Shown piece after piece: positions 22,814 through 31,800 of a stretch of DNA of 32,237 nt. Below the pieces are notes generated by a model. It saw only the letters and a program-made list of their open reading frames with translations, ran no database searches and was not told the origin of the DNA. Origin of the DNA: JBLFWJ01 sp047611425 (GTDB lineage Bacteria; Bacteroidota; Bacteroidia; UBA10329); assembly GCA_047611425.1 (NCBI GenBank), contig JBLFWJ010000014.1, positions 1 to 32,237 on the forward strand, written 5' to 3'. Position 1 is the first letter of the stretch; each line of letters begins with the position of its first letter. The translations under genes were made by a program, and so were the position numbers.

Positions 22814-25800
22814 ATGAAATTTTCAACTTCATTTTTAGCCACCCTTTTGTTGATCCTTGGATCAATATTTACTCATGCCCAAGAGTGTGGATACGTTTAT
22901 GTAAGCGCTACTGGGGCGACTAGCGGTGTTGCCGGAACACGAGACACGCCTGCCAATCTTGCTTACGGCCTCTTACTTACAGACGCAACAGATAACCATC
23001 TCAGAATTGCACACGGACTTTATGAGCTTGAGCATGACTTGTTAATGTTGGGTGGAATTACTTTAGAGGGTGGCTTCCGACAAAGTGATTGGGTTAAAAC
23101 AAATTCGGCAGAAACTATCTTCCATCGATCTTCCGATAATCATGATCAAGTAAACAAAGCATTGAAAGGCATCAACTGCCATGGAATAAGTGCATTCAGC
23201 ATTCGCGATATCACGATTAATGTTGACGATGCTCCTGGAAACGGTGTAAGCATTTATGGCATTTATATAAATGGCTGTACTCAATACACGATTTCTCGCT
23301 GTGTGATTAATACGGGAGATGGATCCAGTGGCCTACCCGGAACAACCGGACCCAGCGGGCTTGACGGGCTATCTGGAACTGAAGGCGGTCCCGGTGAAGA
23401 TGAAGGGCCATGTTGCCGTTGGAACGGTACAGGAGGAACAGGAGGTTTTGCTGGATCCAATGCTGGTGGTGATGGAGGCATGGGTGGAGAATGGGGTGGA
23501 TTTGAAGTAGAGGAAATCTGTACACCAATAATCGTTTTTTGCCAATGGATTATTACACCAGCTAGCGAATTCACCAATCCTGGTAATCAAGGACTGGATG
23601 GTTTAGGCTTTGGCGGTGGACAGGCTGGTGCTGAAGGCGTTGGCGTTTGCGCACTCACCTACGCGAATACAAATTGCCTTGCCAATGCTTTCAATCATGG
23701 CGAGGATGGAAATATTGGGGCGGACGGAACTGATGGCGCACAAGGGTTGCAGGGAATTGCCTCTGTAAATGGAGCAGGATATTATGAACCAGGAATTGGC
23801 ACTGTTGGTGACAATGGATTTAGTCACGGGGCCGGAGGCGGTGGCGGTGGCGGTGGTGGCGCCAAAGGTTGTGAACCTGCGGCATTGATGCCATACATTC
23901 CTTCTACCGAACCTATGCCATATGCGGGAGACACTGCATATCACACTGCGGGAGCCGGTGGTGGCGGTGGTGGTGGTGGAGAAGGCGGCCAGATAGGCTT
24001 TGGTGGTTACGGTGGCGAAGGTGCAGGAGGAAGTTTCTGCGTTTTTGTTTACGACAACGGAATTAACGGTGTAGTTCAAGATTGCTTTTTCAACGCTGGT
24101 GATGGTGGCTCGGGCGGTCCTGGTGGTGCAGGAGGAATAGGCGGAATAGGCGGAATTGGAGGCCTAGGTGGAGTTTTAGGCGACAATGGTCCCGACAATT
24201 CTTGCCACGTTGGCGAAGGGGGTGATGGTGGGCAAGGTGGACAAGGTGGTTTTGGTGGAAACGGAGGTATTGGCTCTGACGGAATAAGCGAGGGCTTATT
24301 TCAAGATAATGGTTCGCCCGTTCTTGATCCCAATATTTACAACCCTTGGGAACCCGATATCGAAGTCGAATACTTTGGATGTACTAACTCGATGGTCACT
24401 GTTTCAACAAACGCAACAGGAAATCTGAATTGGATTTTTGGCTTTGGAGCTGAACCCCAGAACAGTGAAAGCGCCAACGACACTGTTTTCTACAGCAACC
24501 CTACTGGATTCCGCAGCATTACTTTAATTGTAGACGGGGTGCCTTATTTCTACGCCAACTATGTTGAGATTCGAGACGAGTTTACGCCTCCCGAGATTGA
24601 AGCTGATCGAACCACTTTATGCGTTGGAGAAAGCATCACACTTGGTACTTCATCTACCGCCTTAAGCTATGATTGGACGATACCAACTGGATCAATCGCT
24701 GCGAGTGATCAACAAAATGTAGGAACTGTTGTGTTCAACACACCAGGTGATCACATAGTAGAATTGACCACAACCAGCTGCTGTGGAACATCAAAAGCGA
24801 CAGACACCATTCATGTTCTAGAAACGGTTGAGGTTGATCTTGGGCCCGACCAAAGCGCTTGCTTCCTTGGCGATCTCCCAATTCTTGATGGAAATGGAAA
24901 TGATGGTGCAACCTACGCTTGGGCCATTGACGGAAACCCAACAGGATCGGATCAACAACTTTTGGAAACTACAATAACCGGGGATTATACCTTGGAATTA
25001 AGCTACGGGCCAACATGTTCCGGATCAGATACCGTTTCAATCAGCATTTATACCGAATCGCCTGTTGATCTTGGTGAAAACACAGCTATCTGCGCTGGGC
25101 AAAGTTTACCAATCTTAGATGCTGCTGTGGATTCTGCCGACTACGCTTGGACTTTCGATGGAAACCCGATAGGAGAAAACTCGCAATTTCTTGAAGTCTT
25201 CGTACCGGGAAATTATTCCGTAAACGTTACCGAAATAGATGGATGCACAGGCCAGGATTCTATTGAAGTTGTCGTAAGTGACCCATTTATGGACCTTGGG
25301 TTAAATATTACAGTTTGCGAAACAGACCCGTTTCCAGTTTTAGACGCAGGACCACAGGGCGTGGAATATGCGTGGACCCTAAACGGAGATACGGTGGCAA
25401 ACACCCAAGAATTTCAACCAACCGAAATCGGACTATACACCGCCATATTAATCAACCAATTTGGTTGTGAAGCATCCGATGTCATCCAACTTAGTGATTC
25501 CCCAGCTTTGAATGCGGCCTTTACCGGGCCAACAATTGCCACTTTTGGAAACCCCGTTCAGTTCAACGATATCACCGGAGGTGGAACATCCTGGACCTGG
25601 AATTTTGGCGATGGGTCAGCCATTGTAAACACCCAAAACGCATCCCATGCTTTTGAAGCTATCGGGCCAAGGCCAGTATTTATGATTGTTGGAAATGGCT
25701 TCTGCGTTGATACGGCTTGGTCGGAAGTTGATGTCCTTTGGGATTGCGCTACACTAAATATGAGTGCTGAATTCACTCTCGATCCAGACACGGTTGTCCT

Positions 25801-26284
25801 TTCTGGAGGAGCCACTGTTTCGGTAACGAACAACAGCGTTGGCGCTATAACTTACAGTTGGGATTTTGGGGATGGAAGTTCAACAGAATCGGAATTCGAA
25901 CCAATTCATGCATACGGCCAACCGGCTGATGTAACCATCACGCTTTACGCGATTAACTACAATTGCACCACTTCAACTACTCTTCCGGTAACGGTTGTTC
26001 CGTTTGGTGTAGGAATCGAAGAAGGTTTCTTGGAAGAATCACTTTTGATCTTCCCAAATCCAGCTCTCGATCAAGTAACAATTGCTACTAAGTTTAAAAC
26101 CCCCACCAAAGGATTCATTGAGTTAAACAATGAGTTGGGTAAAGTGGTTTACAGGCAGTGGTTCAGTAGAACTGACAGATTGAATGAGAAACTTACCCTC
26201 GACAACTTATCTGTAGGGCTCTATTTCCTCAATCTGGTAACAGGTGAAGGAACCGCTAGAACGAAACTGATTATTAGCCAGTAG
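22814..26284 (+). CDS. Giant glycine-rich, PKD/Ig-repeat T9SS type A cargo protein
   Basis: A 1156-residue secreted protein. A signal peptide (1-23, ending THAQ) is followed by a right-handed beta-helix-like region (~24-165; CGYVYVSATGATSG, LEGGFRQSDW, ISAFSIRDITINVDD, YTISRCVINTG). A glycine-rich region (~168-490) then interrupts that helix with collagen-like Gly-X-Y triplets, poly-Gly runs and GGX repeats. Next come an Ig/PKD-like domain, three similar Ig-like repeats starting near 674, 750 and 826 (LG-x-(D/N)-x3-C ... Y-A-W ... GxY), two PKD domains from about 901 and 984 (WNFGDGS, WDFGDGSS), and a T9SS type A sorting domain (~1075-1156, IFPNPALDQV ... KLIISQ). No catalytic motif is seen. 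Likely a surface adhesin or structural protein. The ATG at 22814 starts the signal peptide; a TTG at 22796 adds six residues. Confidence 0.85.
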   Translation: MKFSTSFLATLLLILGSIFTHAQECGYVYVSATGATSGVAGTRDTPANLAYGLLLTDATDNHLRIAHGLYELEHDLLMLGGITLEGGFRQSDWVKTNSAETIFHRSSDNHDQVNKALKGINCHGISAFSIRDITINVDDAPGNGVSIYGIYINGCTQYTISRCVINTGDGSSGLPGTTGPSGLDGLSGTEGGPGEDEGPCCRWNGTGGTGGFAGSNAGGDGGMGGEWGGFEVEEICTPIIVFCQWIITPASEFTNPGNQGLDGLGFGGGQAGAEGVGVCALTYANTNCLANAFNHGEDGNIGADGTDGAQGLQGIASVNGAGYYEPGIGTVGDNGFSHGAGGGGGGGGGAKGCEPAALMPYIPSTEPMPYAGDTAYHTAGAGGGGGGGGEGGQIGFGGYGGEGAGGSFCVFVYDNGINGVVQDCFFNAGDGGSGGPGGAGGIGGIGGIGGLGGVLGDNGPDNSCHVGEGGDGGQGGQGGFGGNGGIGSDGISEGLFQDNGSPVLDPNIYNPWEPDIEVEYFGCTNSMVTVSTNATGNLNWIFGFGAEPQNSESANDTVFYSNPTGFRSITLIVDGVPYFYANYVEIRDEFTPPEIEADRTTLCVGESITLGTSSTALSYDWTIPTGSIAASDQQNVGTVVFNTPGDHIVELTTTSCCGTSKATDTIHVLETVEVDLGPDQSACFLGDLPILDGNGNDGATYAWAIDGNPTGSDQQLLETTITGDYTLELSYGPTCSGSDTVSISIYTESPVDLGENTAICAGQSLPILDAAVDSADYAWTFDGNPIGENSQFLEVFVPGNYSVNVTEIDGCTGQDSIEVVVSDPFMDLGLNITVCETDPFPVLDAGPQGVEYAWTLNGDTVANTQEFQPTEIGLYTAILINQFGCEASDVIQLSDSPALNAAFTGPTIATFGNPVQFNDITGGGTSWTWNFGDGSAIVNTQNASHAFEAIGPRPVFMIVGNGFCVDTAWSEVDVLWDCATLNMSAEFTLDPDTVVLSGGATVSVTNNSVGAITYSWDFGDGSSTESEFEPIHAYGQPADVTITLYAINYNCTTSTTLPVTVVPFGVGIEEGFLEESLLIFPNPALDQVTIATKFKTPTKGFIELNNELGKVVYRQWFSRTDRLNEKLTLDNLSVGLYFLNLVTGEGTARTKLIISQ
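23831..23980 (+). repeat. Two GGT/GGC trinucleotide tracts (poly-Gly)
   Basis: Near-pure GGN runs at 23834-23850 and 23955-23980 encode eight to nine consecutive glycines each. They lie in frame inside the glycine-rich region, so length changes by whole codons would be tolerated. Confidence 0.7.
24131..24167 (+). repeat. Short tandem repeat of a 9-base unit (GGCGGAATA)
   Basis: Four successive units close to GGCGGAATA encode GGI-GGI-GGI-GGL in the giant cargo gene. The middle two copies are identical. Confidence 0.75.
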
Positions 26285-26393
26285 TGCGCCAGCACATAAC
26301 AGAAACGCAAAACGAAGTACAATGCACTGATGCATCCAGTTTCGATAATGCTCCAAATGCCCAAGAAAAGCCGAACTTCGCCAACGTGGCAAT

Positions 26394-26439
26394 TTCAGGC
26401 CTGAACTAGATGCTGAAACAAGTTCAGCATTGTAATGCA
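26394..26439. repeat. REP-like palindromic element
   Basis: Three inverted repeats are packed together: a perfect 12-base palindrome TTCAGGCCTGAA (26394-26405), a hairpin with 8-bp arms ATGCTGAA/TTCAGCAT and a five-base loop (26410-26430), and GCATT-GT-AATGC (26428-26439). From memory, the core TGCTGAACTTGTTTCAGCA (minus strand) resembles a dispersed intergenic repeat common in Bacteroidota genomes. It lies in the 173-base gap between the giant cargo gene and the Nfu gene. Only one copy is present here, so dispersal cannot be shown from this window. It may also serve as the terminator for the upstream gene. Confidence 0.6.
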
Positions 26440-26457
26440 AATGAAACAACTCATCCA

Positions 26458-27054
26458 ATGACAAAGATTCCTGCGGCTATTTATGCCGAAACTACCCCCA
26501 ACCCGAACACAATGAAGTTTGTGGCCAATATGGTTTTTACTGAAAAAGACCGCTACGAGTTTACCTCAATGGAGCAAGCGAAGGCAAGCCCCTTGGCCGA
26601 AAAATTGTTCACATTCCCATTTGTGAAAGGCGTTTTCATAATGTCAAATTTTATCACCGTTACCAAAAACGATATGGTAAGTTGGGATGAGGTGATGATA
26701 GAGGTTCGAGAATTCATTCAAAATGAATTGAGAAACGGAATCAAATTAATCTCGGATGAGGCACAGGCTTCGGCCGAAGAATTTGCTCCAGCACCACTTC
26801 AAAATCACACTTCCAGTGACAACGAAATCGATCAAAAAATTATCGATATTCTTGACGAGTACGTAAAGCCTGGTGTTGAATCTGATGGCGGTCACATTGC
26901 TTTCCAAAGATTTGAAGAAGGAATAGTTCATGTCCTTTTGCAAGGGGCTTGTAGCGGCTGTCCATCCTCAACAATGACATTAAAAGCCGGAATTGAAGGT
27001 CTGCTTAAAAACATGCTGCCCGAAGTTCAGTCGGTAGAGGCCGTAAATGGATAA
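26458..27054 (+). CDS. Nfu-type iron-sulfur cluster scaffold/carrier protein
   Basis: A 198-residue protein with an Nfu N-terminal domain (~1-90; YAETTPNPNTMKFVAN, SPLAEKLFTFPFVKGVFIMSNFITVTK) and a C-terminal NifU-like domain (~118-198). The latter carries the cluster-binding CxxC (Cys165 and Cys168 in GACSGCPSSTMTLKAGIE), preceded by EYVKPGVESDGGHIAF. Nfu proteins bind a 4Fe-4S cluster at a dimer interface through this CxxC and pass it to client enzymes such as lipoyl synthase or aconitase. A longer frame from 26410 would start inside the palindromic element, so the ATG at 26458 is preferred. It is probably transcribed alone; other Fe-S assembly genes are absent from the window. Confidence 0.93.
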   Translation: MTKIPAAIYAETTPNPNTMKFVANMVFTEKDRYEFTSMEQAKASPLAEKLFTFPFVKGVFIMSNFITVTKNDMVSWDEVMIEVREFIQNELRNGIKLISDEAQASAEEFAPAPLQNHTSSDNEIDQKIIDILDEYVKPGVESDGGHIAFQRFEEGIVHVLLQGACSGCPSSTMTLKAGIEGLLKNMLPEVQSVEAVNG

Positions 27055-27082
27055 GTGAAAAAAGCCTCTGTCGGCAAGAATA

Positions 27083-27090
27083 TACATTTC
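27083..27090 (+). promoter_or_regulatory. Candidate -7 box (TACATTTC) for the thioredoxin-fold cargo gene
   Basis: One mismatch to TAnnTTTG in the 80-base gap after the Nfu gene, 44 bases before the ATG at 27135. It shares the TACATTT core with 3287, 11965 and 20799. Confidence 0.4.
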
Positions 27091-27134
27091 CGCATTTAAA
27101 CCCAGCACCTTTACCAAAGAATAAAAAGCAAAAA

Positions 27135-27860
27135 ATGAGACTGATTCTTTCTGTCTTTTTCATGTTAAATGTTTTGGGAATGAATGCCCAGACCGCACCC
27201 GATTTCACCATCACGGATATTGACGGCAATAGCCATAACCTCTACAGCACACTTGATGAAGGCAAAGTGGTGGTGCTAAAATTCTTCACCAACTGGTGCG
27301 GCATCTGCAACAATACGGCAGATAATGTTCAAGCACTTTACGATACTTATCAAAGCAATGGCGACCCTGTTGAATTTTGGGCTTTAGACAGAGATGCCAA
27401 CGAAACCAACGTTCACGCAACCACCTACCGAAACAACAATAATTTGACTTTTCCCGTGATTGGCGAAGCAAATTGGGTAGCAAATCTTTATGGCGTACAG
27501 TACCAGCCAGAGTACAAGATTATTTGTACGGATCGTAGCTACGAGGAAGAAATTACCTACACCCAAGTAAATCAGCATGTTTTAGATTGTTTATCTCAAA
27601 TTACCGGGATCGAAGAATCTTCTACTGCTGGCGAATTGAACATTCGTCAGACAGGTAAAGGTGTAAGTATGATTTGGGAGGCTGAGAATACTCAGACTTC
27701 GAACTTGTCAATTATAGATGCTGCTGGAAGAGTGGTATTAACTCAAACAATAACGGGTGGAAAACGAGTACATCTGAACTTAACGAATGGAATCTATGTT
27801 CATGTTTTGGCACTTGATTCAGACAACATCATAAAAGGAAAATTCGCTGTGGCCAAATAA
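27135..27860 (+). CDS. Secreted thioredoxin-fold protein with T9SS type A sorting domain
   Basis: A 241-residue protein: signal peptide 1-19 (ending MNAQ), a TlpA/redoxin-like domain (~20-150) opening APDFTITDIDGNSHNLYS, with active site WCGIC (Cys55, Cys58), and a C-terminal domain (~160-241) with VVLTQTITGGKRVHLNL and LTNGIYVHVLAL typical of T9SS type A sorting. The usual cis-proline region seems to be QYQPEYKII. The C-terminus suggests export to the surface or medium rather than retention in the periplasm, so it could reduce or rearrange disulfides in secreted cargo, several of which are cysteine-rich here. That role is inference. It is convergent with the DUF3108 gene, with two bases between the stop codons. 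Confidence 0.88.
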   Translation: MRLILSVFFMLNVLGMNAQTAPDFTITDIDGNSHNLYSTLDEGKVVVLKFFTNWCGICNNTADNVQALYDTYQSNGDPVEFWALDRDANETNVHATTYRNNNNLTFPVIGEANWVANLYGVQYQPEYKIICTDRSYEEEITYTQVNQHVLDCLSQITGIEESSTAGELNIRQTGKGVSMIWEAENTQTSNLSIIDAAGRVVLTQTITGGKRVHLNLTNGIYVHVLALDSDNIIKGKFAVAK

Positions 27861-27862
27861 GC

Positions 27863-28723
27863 TCAGTCGGCTACAAGCGATGTAATTGGATGACGAAGAT
27901 TCTCCCATTCCTTAACCACTGCCCTTACTTTTCCTACTATTAAAGGGGATTCCACAATTAAGGGGATTCGGTTTGCATCGTCCGTAATCCAAACTTTCAT
28001 TTCATCCCCTTCTTTAAAAATGGTTCCTGACACCAATGACGGACTAAACAGTACACACCTGTATTTCTGTCCCTTCCACTTAACCACTTCCTTCCTTAGG
28101 TATCGAATTTCAAGTTCATAAACGTCTTCATCCAAAAAAATGGAGATCGGTATTTGGGCACCCGGTTCATACTTTTCGAAGTCAATGCTGCGAGCATTGT
28201 AAATCATAGAAAGCGCATCGTAAGTGCAGCCTTTTATAGGCATAGTGTCCAATCGGTTGATGTTCTTTACGTGATCCCTTACAACGTACGTTAGTCCGTT
28301 CTCATAATCGAAAACATTATCGTTAAACACGTTGTACCCTCCCTCGCTTGTGTTTCGGATGTACCGATATGGACGAAGGTCATCAATAGCTGAGTAGGTC
28401 TCGAATCGATCACGCACCTTGAAAAACGGGTCGTACGCTTTGTAAGTTCGGCCCTCGCTTACAAAATGAATGCTCGGTTTGTCCTCAAATCTTGAGGTGT
28501 CAACGGTAAAAATTGCCTCACCGGCATTCACGCTAATCAAGCCCCATTTATATCCCGCCTTATAAGTCACTCTTTCTCCTGTTTTGAAAGCCGTATTCTT
28601 TTGGGCACATACGGGTTCAGCATCATACTTTAAGCTTTCGCTAAACATGGCCGCAACACTTGTTGCAGCAAGGAAAATGACAATCAGAATAGAACGCATT
28701 TGAGCACGAAAATACTTCATCAT
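27863..28723 (-). CDS. DUF3108 domain-containing exported protein
   Basis: A 286-residue protein of the DUF3108 family, whose function is unknown. An N-terminal hydrophobic segment (MRSILIVIFLAATSVAAM) is a signal peptide. The domain proper starts with FKTGERVTYKAGYKWGLISVNAGEAIFTVD and continues with an all-beta pattern (VRDRFETYSAIDDLRPYRYIRNTSEGGY, then WKGQKYRCVLFSPSLVSGTIFKEGDEMKVWITDD), ending in VGKVRAVVKEWENL. The start is ambiguous between Met codons at 28723, 28720 and 28699; the last gives the cleanest signal peptide. A 20-base palindrome lies four bases upstream of the first ATG. It probably sits in the periplasm or at the outer membrane. Confidence 0.85.
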   Translation of the reverse strand: MMKYFRAQMRSILIVIFLAATSVAAMFSESLKYDAEPVCAQKNTAFKTGERVTYKAGYKWGLISVNAGEAIFTVDTSRFEDKPSIHFVSEGRTYKAYDPFFKVRDRFETYSAIDDLRPYRYIRNTSEGGYNVFNDNVFDYENGLTYVVRDHVKNINRLDTMPIKGCTYDALSMIYNARSIDFEKYEPGAQIPISIFLDEDVYELEIRYLRKEVVKWKGQKYRCVLFSPSLVSGTIFKEGDEMKVWITDDANRIPLIVESPLIVGKVRAVVKEWENLRHPITSLVAD

Positions 28724-28727
28724 TTCA

Positions 28728-28747
28728 TCTAACCTTCAAAGGTTAGA
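28728..28747. promoter_or_regulatory. 20-base palindrome upstream of the DUF3108 gene
   Basis: Perfect 9-base arms (TCTAACCTT at 28728-28736, AAGGTTAGA at 28739-28747) around a two-base centre. It lies four bases before the first possible ATG of the minus-strand DUF3108 gene. It may be a dimeric-regulator operator, or an RNA hairpin at the start of that mRNA. The tiny centre and location favour an operator, but no regulator gene is nearby. Confidence 0.5.
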
Positions 28748-28820
28748 CCAACCGTATTTCTCATTTTGATGAAAAAGGCCAAATCGGAAACCTAAAACTC
28801 ATGCAAAAATTGCTACCTGA

Positions 28821-28853
28821 TTTGCGAAGGTCGCCTTGGAATGATGACCTTTG
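28821..28853 (+). promoter_or_regulatory. Candidate promoter for the metalloprotease gene
   Basis: TTTG (28821-28824), a 21-base spacer, and GACCTTTG (28846-28853, one mismatch to TAnnTTTG). It is the only promoter candidate here with both elements at normal spacing, and it lies 34 bases before the ATG at 28888. An inverted repeat AAGGTC/GACCTT (28827-28832 and 28846-28851) falls inside it. Confidence 0.55.
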
Positions 28854-28887
28854 TAAGTGCGAGCAGCTCTAACCAATCACTTCCTTC

Positions 28888-31800
28888 ATGCGGAATTTTA
28901 CCATATTCCTTTCTCTGGCATTTTTGCTTGCCAGCTCTAGCCTTTTTGCACAATCATCCTCTTTTTGGAATACCATAAAAGAATCGGAAATCGAGATGGG
29001 CGGTACCCGCTACATCGATCCAACTTCTTACGAGACGTTTCAATTAGATATTGATGCAATTGACGAGGTTTTGCTAACCTCTCCAACGGAAATCGTTGGC
29101 CAATTAACGCCTTCAAATGTTGTCTTCTCAATGCCAGATCCGGATGGAAACATGGTAGATTTCAACATCTACTACTCTCCGGTTGTGGAACAGCCTTTGG
29201 CCGATTTGTTCCCTGACATTAGAACTTATGCTGGTTATTCGGCTGATGGCAGCTACGTCCGTTTAGATCATACGCCTAAAGGATTTCACGCCATGGTTTG
29301 GCCAAGGAAAGGCGGAATCTATTTTATCGATCCCTACAATTTCGGAACCATTGATCCGGAATATTATGTGATCTACAGAAAACGTGACCATAGAAGGGTT
29401 GTTCCTGAGGTAATGAGTTGCAGTGTAAACGGAGAAAGTGCCTTAGACATACACGACATTTTCGATCAGAATGCGCGATATGGCGATTGTCAGCTCCGCA
29501 CGTACCGATTAGCTCTTGGGGCAACTGGCGAGTACACTGCTTTTCATGGTGGTACAGTGGCTGGCGCGCTGGCGGCTCAAGTAACTTCAATGAACCGAGT
29601 TAATGGTGTCTTCGAATTAGAGATGTCAATACGAATGAACATCATTGGAAACAATAACCTCATTATTTACACAAACGCAGGCTCAGACCCTTATACTAAC
29701 ACTAATGGGAGTAGCATGCTTGGCGAAAACCAAACCACCTGCGATGGGGTCATAGGTTCATCCAACTACGACATTGGCCATGTTTTCTCTACTGGAGGGG
29801 GTGGTGTTGCTTACTTACAATCGCCTTGTAATAATAGCGTAAAAGCTGGAGGCGTAACTGGATCAGGATCACCCGTTGGAGACACCTTTGATGTTGATTA
29901 CGTAGCCCACGAAATGGGCCACCAGTTTGGTTGCAACCATACGCAGAACAACAGTTGTAACCGGAATGGTACAACATCAATGGAGCCTGGTAGTGCTTCT
30001 ACCATTATGGGTTATGCTGGAATCTGTGCGCCAAACGTCCAGAACAATTCAGATGATTATTACCACGCCATCAGTTTACAAGAAGCCGGAAACTTTGTAA
30101 CCAGTGCTGGCCACACATGTCCAGTTGTAACGCCATTGGCAAATAATGCCCCTGTGGTTACTGGCACGCCAGGAAACATAACTGTTCCAGGTAGCACGCC
30201 TTTCGCACTTACGGCAACAGCAACAGATCCTGATGCAAACACCATTCTATACTGTTGGGAACAGATGGACCCCTCTGTTGCAACCATGTCTCCTGTTGCG
30301 ACAAGTACCTCAGGCCCAAATTTCAGGTCCTTTGATCCAACAACCGATCCAACTCGATACTTCCCAAACCTCACCGACCTAGCCTCTGGGGCTGCAACAA
30401 CATGGGAGGTACTGCCAAGTGTAGATCGGTCAATGCCCTTCAGAGTTTCTCTTAGAGATTATGCTGTAGGTGGCGGTTGTACAGATCACACAGACATTTC
30501 AGTAACCGTGGATGCTACAGTTGGTCCATTCGTTGTGGCTTATCCATCTGTTACAGGTATTACTTGGGCAGGAAATACCAACGAAACGGTAACTTGGAAT
30601 GTAGCTGGAACAACTGGAGGAGGTGTTTCTTGTGCAAACGTGGACATTTTTCTTTCAGCTGATGGCGGTACTACCTACCCAACACAACTCGCCAATAACG
30701 TGGCCAATGATGGGTCACAGAGCGTGCTTGTTCCAAATACGGCTACCACCACTGCTCGTATTATGGTGATGTGTGAGGATGGAACCTTTTTCGATATTTC
30801 TGATAATAACTTCGAAATAACTGCTGCGACTTTCGATTATACCTTAGGGGTAACTTCTAGTTCAGCGAGTGCGTGTCAGCCGGCTAACGCTACTTACACA
30901 GTAAATGTGGGGTCGATAGGAGGCTACTCCGATCCTGTAACTCTTTCTGTTTCTGGTGTTCCTGCTGGTGCGACCGCATCCTTTGGAACAAGTCCGATCA
31001 GCCCTGGAAACAGTACCACACTTACAATCTCCAATACAAATCTGGCAACACCAGGGGTTTATGCATTGATCCTTCAAGGTAATAGCACGTCTGGAATAAA
31101 AACTGAGAACCTTACGCTGACAATAAATGCCGGTTCGCCTTCGGCCGTTTCCAATAGCACCCCCGCAAATGGAGCGAATAATGTGGCAATTCCGGTTACT
31201 TTGACCTGGACGGCTAGCGCATCAACACCTGTGACTTATACTGTAGATGTTGCGACCGATGCAGGGTTCACTGGAATTGTTCAATCTACTTCTAGTATCG
31301 CTGTTACTTCTTTGGCTGTTACTGGGTTGAGTACAAGTACAACCTATTATTGGCGAGTTCGGGTAGATAACGCATGTGCATCATCTGCCTTTTCAACTAC
31401 CTCTTCATTTACCACCAATAATTGTGGAACTACGGCCAGCACAGATGTGCCGGTAGCTATTTCCACTTCAGGAAGCCCAACTGTTACTTCGACTCTTACT
31501 ATTGGAACCGCTGGAATTATTACGGATTTGAATTTATTAGGATTGGATATTCCACATACTTGGATCAATGACCTACAGATCACCCTGACCAGTCCAAATA
31601 GTACCACCGTTACCATTGTTGATCAAATATGTGGCAACAATGATAATATGGACCTCAATTTTGATGATGCAGGAGCGGCCCACAACACCATTCCTTGCCC
31701 GGCAGTTGGTGGAGGAACGTTTCAACCAAATCAAGCATTAGCTGCATTTAATGGTGAAGATCCTTTTGGGGTTTGGACTCTAACAGTAACTGACAATGCC

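Noticed and set aside
23281..23577. Minus-strand proline-rich open frame
   Set aside because: It is the antisense of the glycine-rich codons (GGN read as NCC), with no start context or homology.
23603..24079. 158-residue minus-strand open frame
   Set aside because: Its Thr/Ala-rich low-complexity product is the antisense of the glycine-rich repeats.
28801..28872. 23-codon open frame (MQKLLPDLRR...) upstream of the metalloprotease
   Set aside because: It overlaps the promoter candidate, has no homology I recognise and could easily occur by chance.
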